64,000 nucleotides of DNA, taken from positions 558,001-622,000 of the forward strand of contig NZ_PDWQ01000001.1 in the NCBI RefSeq assembly GCF_010211745.1, written 5' to 3'. This DNA is from Pseudoxanthomonas kalamensis DSM 18571. GTDB lineage: Bacteria; Pseudomonadota; Gammaproteobacteria; Xanthomonadales; Xanthomonadaceae. A program made the position numbers and the translations under genes. Below are positions 58,822-64,000 of the stretch, one piece after another. Under the pieces are notes generated by a model. The model worked only from the letters and a program-made list of their open reading frames with translations. It was not told the origin of the DNA and did no database searches. Within the stretch, counting starts at the first letter, position 1. Each line of letters begins with the position of its first letter.

Positions 58822-59499
58822 ATGATGGGCTTTTCCGCCACCTCGATCCTGGTCGCCGACGACCACCCGCTGTTCCGCGAGGCCTTGCGCGGGACGATCC
58901 GCCGCCTGCAGCCGGAGGCGCGGATCCACGAGGCCGAGGACGTGGACGGGCTGTACGCGCTGGTCGATGCGCATCCGGAGGCGGACCTGTTGCTGATGGA
59001 TCTCAACATGCCCGGCGCCCACGGCTTCAACGCCCTGGTCCACCTGCGCGCGTTGCACCCGCAGTTGCCGGTGATCGTGGTCTCGGCGCGCGAGGAACCG
59101 GCGACCATGCGCCGCGCGCTTGACCACGGCGCGCTCGGCTTCATCCCCAAGTCGGCCGATTCGGAAACCATCGGCATGGCGGTGGGCCGGGTGCTGGAGG
59201 GCGAGCGCTGGGCGCCGCCGGAAGCGTTCGCGGCCAGCGCCATCGACAGCGAGGAACTGCAGGTGGCGCAGCGCCTGCGCGAACTGACCCCGCAGCAGTT
59301 CCGCGTGCTGCAGATGCTGGCCATGGGGCGGCTGAACAAGCAGATCGGCTACGACCTGGGCGTGTCCGAGGCGACGATCAAGGCCCACGTCACTGCGATC
59401 CTGCGCAAGCTGGGCGTGACCAACCGGACCCAGGCGGTGCTGATGGCCGGGCGGCTGTCGATGGAGCCGGACCGGATTCCGGAATTGCCGGATGAATAG
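58822..59499 (+). CDS. LuxR-type (NarL/FixJ) response regulator, CrbR/ErdR-like
   Basis: A 225-residue two-component regulator. The receiver domain (about 8-125) has acidic DD in ILVADDHPLFREALRG, the phospho-Asp in LLLMDLNMPGAHGF, the Ser in VVSAREEP and the Lys in FIPKSAD. The C-terminal LuxR helix-turn-helix is LTPQQFRVLQMLAMGRLNKQ, then VSEATIKAHVTAILRKLGV. Regulators of this class (CrbR of Vibrio, ErdR of Pseudomonas) activate acs. The position 5 bp after acs makes that role likely. No cognate histidine kinase gene is in the window. Confidence 0.88.
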   Translation: MMGFSATSILVADDHPLFREALRGTIRRLQPEARIHEAEDVDGLYALVDAHPEADLLLMDLNMPGAHGFNALVHLRALHPQLPVIVVSAREEPATMRRALDHGALGFIPKSADSETIGMAVGRVLEGERWAPPEAFAASAIDSEELQVAQRLRELTPQQFRVLQMLAMGRLNKQIGYDLGVSEATIKAHVTAILRKLGVTNRTQAVLMAGRLSMEPDRIPELPDE

Positions 59500-59603
59500 G
59501 GAACAGACCGTACGCCGGCGTCGCTAGCGGGAGGTCGGGCCGATCCGGTATCGTTGCGCGGGTGAACCCCCCCACCTGTCGTCCGTTCCGGCCCGTCTGA
59601 TCG

Positions 59604-60362
59604 ATGCGCGCCCTTCGCTACCTGTACCGGGTGCCGCTGTTGCTGCTGCACCTGCTGTTGCTGCTGCCGTTGACCCTGCTGTGCATGGTGCCGCTGTGGG
59701 CGGGTCTGCCGGTCGGTAACGAGCGGCTGGAGCATCGCGCCATCCGCGCCTGGTCGGCCGGGCTGATGCGCATCTTCGGCTTCCGTCTGCGGCGTGAAGG
59801 GCAACCATTGCCGGGCGCGGTGATGTTCGTGGCCAACCATGTCAGCTGGGTCGATATCGAAATCCTGCACAGCCAGCGGATGATGGGGTTCGTGGCCAAG
59901 CGCGAGATCCGTGGCTGGCCGGTGGTCGGCTGGCTGGCGGCGCGCGGCGAGACCATCTTCCACCAGCGCGGCGACACCGAATCGCTCGGCGGGGTGATGC
60001 ACGCGATGCTGGCACGCCTGCGCGCCGGGCGCGCGGTCGGCGTATTCCCCGAGGGGCGCACTCGCGACGGCCGTGAAGTGGGTCCGTTCCATGCGCGGAT
60101 CTTCCAGCCGGCGGTGGAAGCCGGGGTGCCGGTACAGCCGGTCGCGCTGGTCTACGGCGAGCATGCCGACGCGCAGGCGGTGGTCGCGTTCGCGCCGAAG
60201 GAAAGTTTCTTCGCCAACTTCCTGCGCCTGCTCGGCGAGCCGTCGCGGCTGGCTAGGGTGTGCTTCCTGGCGCCGATCGACGTGGCCGCCACGGCCGGGC
60301 GGCGCGAGATCGCCGATCTGGCGCGCGCGCGCATCATCGCCGCGCCGGACGGTACGGCCTGA
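59604..60362 (+). CDS. 1-acyl-glycerol-3-phosphate acyltransferase-like protein (PlsC family)
   Basis: A 252-residue membrane-bound acyltransferase. An N-terminal hydrophobic segment (VPLLLLHLLLLLPLTLLCMV) precedes the catalytic NHVSWVDIEIL (NHx4D). FVAKREIRGWPVVGWLAARG, VFPEGRTRDGREVGPFH and VPVQPVALVYG are motifs II to IV. It may make phosphatidic acid or acylate another lipid such as ornithine lipid. It overlaps no gene, but the next hydrolase starts 3 bp later, so the two are co-transcribed. Confidence 0.9.
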   Translation: MRALRYLYRVPLLLLHLLLLLPLTLLCMVPLWAGLPVGNERLEHRAIRAWSAGLMRIFGFRLRREGQPLPGAVMFVANHVSWVDIEILHSQRMMGFVAKREIRGWPVVGWLAARGETIFHQRGDTESLGGVMHAMLARLRAGRAVGVFPEGRTRDGREVGPFHARIFQPAVEAGVPVQPVALVYGEHADAQAVVAFAPKESFFANFLRLLGEPSRLARVCFLAPIDVAATAGRREIADLARARIIAAPDGTA

Positions 60363-60365
60363 GCG

Positions 60366-61373
60366 ATGCCGGAGACCATGCGCCTGCTGACCGCCGCCGA
60401 CTACCAGCCACCGAAGTGGCTGCGCAACCCGCACCTGCAATCGGTGCTCAGTTCCAGCGCCTTGCGCAGGCGCAGGGGGCTGCAGCGCCTGCGCGCCATG
60501 GGAACGGTGGATACCGAGCACATCTTCGACGGCGGCGACGGCGTGCGCCTGCTCGGCGTGCACAGCCGGCTGCCGGACCGGCCAGCGCGCGGACTGGCGT
60601 TGCTGCTGCACGGCTGGGAAGGCAGCATCGAATCCAGCTACATGCGGATGGCCAGCGCGCAGTTGCTGCAGGCCGGATACGAGGTGGTGCGGCTGAACTT
60701 CCGCGACCACGGCGATACCCACCATCTCAACGAGGAGATCTTCCACTCCAACCGTTTGGGCGAAGTGGTCAACGCCGCCTGCGACGTGGCAGGGCGCTTC
60801 CCGGCGCGTCCATTCGTCGCGGGCGGTTACTCGCTCGGTGGCAATTTCGCGCTGCGGCTGGCATTGCAGGCGCCGGTGGCGGGCTTGCCGCTGGCGCGGG
60901 TAGCCGTGGTCTGCCCGGTGCTGGATCCGGCGTCGGCGATGATGGGCATGGAGAACGGGTTGCCGCTGTACCACTGGTATTTCCAGCGCAAGTGGCGACA
61001 TTCGCTGGAGCGCAAGCGTGAACTGTTCCCCGAGCGGCACAACTACGACGACGCCACCCTGGCCAAGAGCGTGCGCGAACTGACCGAGTGGATGGTCCGG
61101 CGGCATACCGATTTCGGTACCATCGACGCCTACTTCGACGGCTACTGCATCGCCGGCGACAAGCTGGCCGGCCTGCAGGTGCCGGTCGACATCCTGATGG
61201 CGCAGGACGATCCGGTGATCCCCTACGCCGATTTCCGCGACTGGCGGCTGCCGTCGCTGGTGACGCTGGAAACCGCCCGCTGGGGAGGCCACTGCGGCTT
61301 CATCGAAAACGCCGCCTGCGACGGTTTCAGCGAACGCTGGGTGGCCGACAGGCTGGCCGACGTCAACGGATAG
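60366..61373 (+). CDS. YheT-family alpha/beta-hydrolase
   Basis: A 335-residue cytoplasmic hydrolase. The opening YQPPKWLRNPHLQSVLSS and LALLLHGWEGSIESSYMRMA (oxyanion region) are typical of YheT. The nucleophile elbow is GGYSLGGNFALRL (Ser). The acid is in LMAQDDPVIPYADF and the His is in WGGHCGFIEN. It probably acts on lipid or ester substrates, but none is established. It is the partner of the upstream acyltransferase in a two-gene unit. Confidence 0.9.
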   Translation: MPETMRLLTAADYQPPKWLRNPHLQSVLSSSALRRRRGLQRLRAMGTVDTEHIFDGGDGVRLLGVHSRLPDRPARGLALLLHGWEGSIESSYMRMASAQLLQAGYEVVRLNFRDHGDTHHLNEEIFHSNRLGEVVNAACDVAGRFPARPFVAGGYSLGGNFALRLALQAPVAGLPLARVAVVCPVLDPASAMMGMENGLPLYHWYFQRKWRHSLERKRELFPERHNYDDATLAKSVRELTEWMVRRHTDFGTIDAYFDGYCIAGDKLAGLQVPVDILMAQDDPVIPYADFRDWRLPSLVTLETARWGGHCGFIENAACDGFSERWVADRLADVNG

Positions 61374-61425
61374 ACGACAAGGGGCGGGTAGTAGAATGCT
61401 TGCCTCTTCACGCAGCCCCATCGAG

Positions 61426-63507
61426 ATGCAAGACAAGATCATTGAAGCCCTGCGCCAGCAGACGCCCGAACGGGCCATCGCCACTGCCGACGAGTGGCTG
61501 GCAGTCGCTTCGGACAATGCCCAGGCCTATCGCTGGCGCGCGATCGCCAGGCAACAGGCCGGCGATGCGGAAGGCGCGGTGGACGACATCGACCGCGCCA
61601 TCGTGCTGTCACCCGAGGACAGCCGTCTGCACATGCTGCGGGCCAGCCTGCTGCTTGGCCAGCAACGCACCGACGAGGCCACCGATGCGCTCAATCGCGC
61701 CAGCCAGGCCAATCCGAACGAGTTCGGTGCCTATGTCCTGCAGGCACAGCTGGCATTTGCCCGTGGCGATTTGCAGCAAGCCGAGGAATTCAACCGGCTG
61801 GCCGCGCGGGTCGAGCCGGACCATCCGCGGCTGGCCTTGATCGACAGCATGGTGGCGCTGCAGCGAAACGAGGTCGATCGCGCCTTGCGGCTGATTTCGC
61901 AGGCGATCGAACGCGCTCCTGAAGACGCGCATCTGCGCCATGCTGCGGGCTTCGTCTACATGGCCAAGCAGCACTGGGGATTTGCTGAGCAGGCGTTCCG
62001 TCGGGTGCGCGAAGAGGTGCCGGGTACGGAACGGTTGCGCACATTGATCTCCGGCCTGATGGCGCGCCAGGGACGCCTTGTCGATGCGGCCGACGAGCTG
62101 GAGCCCTTGCTGGATGACGCGAATGCGCCGCCATCGCTGCTGCAGGTGGCCGGCCGCCTGCGCCTGCAAGCGGGCCAGCCGGAACGGGCATTGCCGCGCT
62201 TGCTGGCGGCGTTCGCCAAGGCGCCTTCCGATCCGCAGATCTTGCCGTTGCTGCGTCAGGCGTGGCAGGCTGGCGGGACAGCTGTGGGTGAAGTCCGCGC
62301 GCAACTGGAAGCTGCATTGGCGACCGCGTCCGGCGTCGACGCGCTGTGGGCCACTCGTCTGACGCTGGAGCCGGTCGACAGTGAAGAAGCGCTGGCGGTG
62401 ATTGATCGCTGGTTGCAGGCTATGCCGGATTCCCCGGCGGGCTGGTCGGCACGAATGAACCTGCAACGCAGATCTGGAGATCTGGAGCAGGCCGAAGCGA
62501 GCGCGAAACGGGTTCTGCAGGCATCGCCAGGTAATGCCGAGGCACATGCGGTTATCGCCGAACGGTTGCGACAACGGGATCCTGAACTTGCGATCGCCTA
62601 TCTGCAGGAATTGCGCGACAAGGCTATCGGTCCCGGACGGGCGGTGCTGGATCGCTGGTTGGCACGGATGCATGCCGATTCCGGTCGATACGAGGAGGCC
62701 ATCGCCCTGTGGAGCGGGCAGGCCAAGGAGCAGGCAGCGAATTTGCTGCCCTTGCCGCCGGTTAGTCATCCGGTCGATCAGGTTCCCCGCGGGGCCTGGC
62801 CGGAGATGGGCGAAGTCGACCCTGAGCAGCCGGTCGCGCTGTTCCTGTGGGGCGCACCCGGCTCGGGAGTGGAGCGTGTGGCGGCGGAACTAGGTGCTTT
62901 CACTGCTTTCCGCGACGACCGCTTACAGCCGAATGCGCCAGTTGACGGTTTTCAGCGATATGTCAGCATCGAAGAGCTTTCCAGCGGGCAGCTGGACGGT
63001 GCCGAAATGATCCGCGAGTGGCGCGAGGGTCTACCCGCACGTGGCATCCATGACGGCAGGATCATCGAATGGTTGCTGTGGTGGGACAACGCCTTGCTGC
63101 ATGCGTTGCGACCGCATCTGCCCGGCAGTCGGCTACTGGTCGTTATGCGCGATCCACGTGACATGCTGTTGGAATGGCTGGCCTTCGGCACGCCATCTGC
63201 GATCGGCATGCTGTCACCACTACAGGCAGCGCAATGGATGCGCGCCGTGCTCTGGAAGATCATGGAAATGAACCGCGATCAGCTGCTCGGTCATGCGTTG
63301 CTGAAGCTAGACGGCATCGAGGATGATCGGCAGGCGATCATCGAAGCCATCCGCGAAGCGACCGGACTGGAAGTACCGCAACGAGCCGACGTTACTGCGG
63401 CGAAATTTTTCCCTGCAGGTCACTGGCGCCGGTATGCCCAGGCATTGGAAGAGCCATTCGCCGTGCTGGCCCCGGTGGCTGCGGCATTCGGTTATAAGGA
63501 AACCTGA
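61426..63507 (+). CDS. TPR-repeat protein with C-terminal sulfotransferase-like P-loop domain
   Basis: A 693-residue protein from ATG 61426 (MQDKIIEALRQQ); an in-frame ATG at 61396 adds ten residues. TPR-like helical pairs fill about residues 1-430 (AYRWRAIARQQAGDAEGAVD, LRHAAGFVYMAKQHWGFAEQ, AHAVIAERLRQRDPELAIAY). The C-terminal third has a P-loop-like start (VALFLWGAPGSGVERVAAEL) and RLLVVMRDPRDMLLEWLAFG, the 3'-phosphate-binding pattern of PAPS sulfotransferases. This domain order resembles bacterial TPR-sulfotransferase fusions. The canonical 5'-PSB lysine/serine is altered to SGVER, so catalytic activity is doubtful. Confidence 0.75.
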   Translation: MQDKIIEALRQQTPERAIATADEWLAVASDNAQAYRWRAIARQQAGDAEGAVDDIDRAIVLSPEDSRLHMLRASLLLGQQRTDEATDALNRASQANPNEFGAYVLQAQLAFARGDLQQAEEFNRLAARVEPDHPRLALIDSMVALQRNEVDRALRLISQAIERAPEDAHLRHAAGFVYMAKQHWGFAEQAFRRVREEVPGTERLRTLISGLMARQGRLVDAADELEPLLDDANAPPSLLQVAGRLRLQAGQPERALPRLLAAFAKAPSDPQILPLLRQAWQAGGTAVGEVRAQLEAALATASGVDALWATRLTLEPVDSEEALAVIDRWLQAMPDSPAGWSARMNLQRRSGDLEQAEASAKRVLQASPGNAEAHAVIAERLRQRDPELAIAYLQELRDKAIGPGRAVLDRWLARMHADSGRYEEAIALWSGQAKEQAANLLPLPPVSHPVDQVPRGAWPEMGEVDPEQPVALFLWGAPGSGVERVAAELGAFTAFRDDRLQPNAPVDGFQRYVSIEELSSGQLDGAEMIREWREGLPARGIHDGRIIEWLLWWDNALLHALRPHLPGSRLLVVMRDPRDMLLEWLAFGTPSAIGMLSPLQAAQWMRAVLWKIMEMNRDQLLGHALLKLDGIEDDRQAIIEAIREATGLEVPQRADVTAAKFFPAGHWRRYAQALEEPFAVLAPVAAAFGYKET

Positions 63508-63531
63508 CGACAATTGCTACGGATATCCGCT

Positions 63532-64000
63532 ATGCAGCTCAGCAGCCAGAGCTTCGACAACCGCCAACCGATCCCGGCCGAATTCGCCATGGGTCTGGCC
63601 GAGGGCTTCGCGCCGAACCGCAATCCGCAACTGGCCTGGGACGAGGTGCCGGGCGGGACACGTTCGTTCGCGTTGTTGTGCATCGATCCGGACGCGCCGA
63701 CGGTAGCCGAAACGGTTGGTCGCAGCGGCATGGAAATTCCGGTCGAACAGCCGCGCGGCGATTTCGTCCACTGGACGATGGCCGACATTCCCGCCGACCT
63801 GCGCGAGATCGCCGCCAGCAGCTGCTGCGATGGCATCACCGCCAGGGGCAAGCGCAATCCGCCGGGCCCCGCAGACTCACGACAGGGCCTGAACGACTAC
63901 ACCGGCTGGTTCGCCGGCGACGCCGACATGGGTGGCGACTATTTCGGTTACGACGGTCCGTATCCGCCGTTCAACGACCTGCGCGTGCACCGCTACTTCT
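63532..64000 (+). CDS. YbhB/YbcL family (PEBP/Raf kinase inhibitor-like) protein, 5' part
   Basis: The window ends inside this gene; 156 codons are present. It starts MQLSSQSFDNRQPIPAEFAM and has the PEBP core NPQLAWDEVPGGTRSFALLC, the cis-proline DPDAP (IDPDAPTV), FVHWTMADIP and YFGYDGPYPPFND. The function of bacterial members is not settled; they bind small phosphorylated ligands. An upstream in-frame stop and the clear family N-terminus fix the start. It lies 24 bp after the TPR gene. Confidence 0.9.
   Translation, partial: MQLSSQSFDNRQPIPAEFAMGLAEGFAPNRNPQLAWDEVPGGTRSFALLCIDPDAPTVAETVGRSGMEIPVEQPRGDFVHWTMADIPADLREIAASSCCDGITARGKRNPPGPADSRQGLNDYTGWFAGDADMGGDYFGYDGPYPPFNDLRVHRYF

Noticed and set aside
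59349-61517. 722-codon open frame on the minus strand
   Set aside because: It is antisense to the response regulator, acyltransferase and YheT hydrolase genes, whose products match known families throughout. The minus-strand protein is His/Gln/Arg-rich, typical of antisense frames in high-GC DNA.

Overview
This is a high-GC window with compact operons and many 4-base ATGA/GTGA gene overlaps. TamA/TamB, TatABC, a MerR/copper ATPase pair, a complete hut cluster that includes HutF, a DcaP-type porin, an ECF sigma/Ser-Thr kinase pair and an attC sequence of the kind seen in xanthomonad integrons all fit a gammaproteobacterium of the Xanthomonadaceae/Lysobacteraceae. The genus cannot be fixed from the sequence alone. 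Most of the window is ordinary core chromosome. Three patches have clearly lower GC and look acquired or remodelled: about 180 bp inside glyS (7081-7260), an integron-cassette tract (37956-39860) and a PIN-domain gene module (51502-52945).

Layout. 1-9689: end of mnmG, tamB-tamA (outer-membrane assembly/transport) and glyS-glyQ. 9774-11413: a glutamine-amidotransferase-like enzyme and a membrane protein. 11488-14290: a copper P-type ATPase with its MerR regulator and a textbook MerR promoter. 14296-16769: tatC-tatB-tatA and a SYLF-domain protein. 16895-19425: hemH, then two tandem paralogous membrane proteins of unknown function with a perfect CRP/Clp-type site between them. 19561-27983: a YgjP-like metalloprotease and the histidine-utilisation cluster, hutI-hutH-hutG-hutU leftward and hutF-hutC rightward. 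It encodes histidine to urocanate to imidazolonepropionate to formiminoglutamate to formylglutamate to glutamate, under the HutC repressor. 27990-37898: rdgC, ttcA, a small YdcH-type protein, an autoinducer-synthase-like acyltransferase behind a near-consensus sigma-54 promoter, plsB, a lipoprotein, pyrF, a class e(P4) phosphatase and yceH.

37956-39860: two integron gene cassettes with one complete and one truncated attC and no integrase in view (a CALIN-like remnant). 39974-51262: rep helicase, two tandem Sel1-like secreted proteins, tdk, a Ser/Thr kinase with its ECF sigma factor, mutM, an ABC ATPase, a fatty-acid desaturase and an EF-hand protein. 51502-52945: an unrecognised 247-residue protein translationally coupled to a PIN-domain protein, followed by a small Lys-rich gene broken by one stop codon. 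53060-59499: an acetate-uptake module, with porin, small ORF, yjcH and actP leftward and acs plus a LuxR-type response regulator rightward, around a shared intergenic region carrying a 9+9 bp inverted repeat. 59604-64000: a PlsC-like acyltransferase, a YheT-type hydrolase, a TPR-sulfotransferase-like protein and the start of a PEBP-family protein.

No rRNA, tRNA, CRISPR array, complete insertion sequence or replication origin was recognised. No gap between genes exceeds 300 bases.
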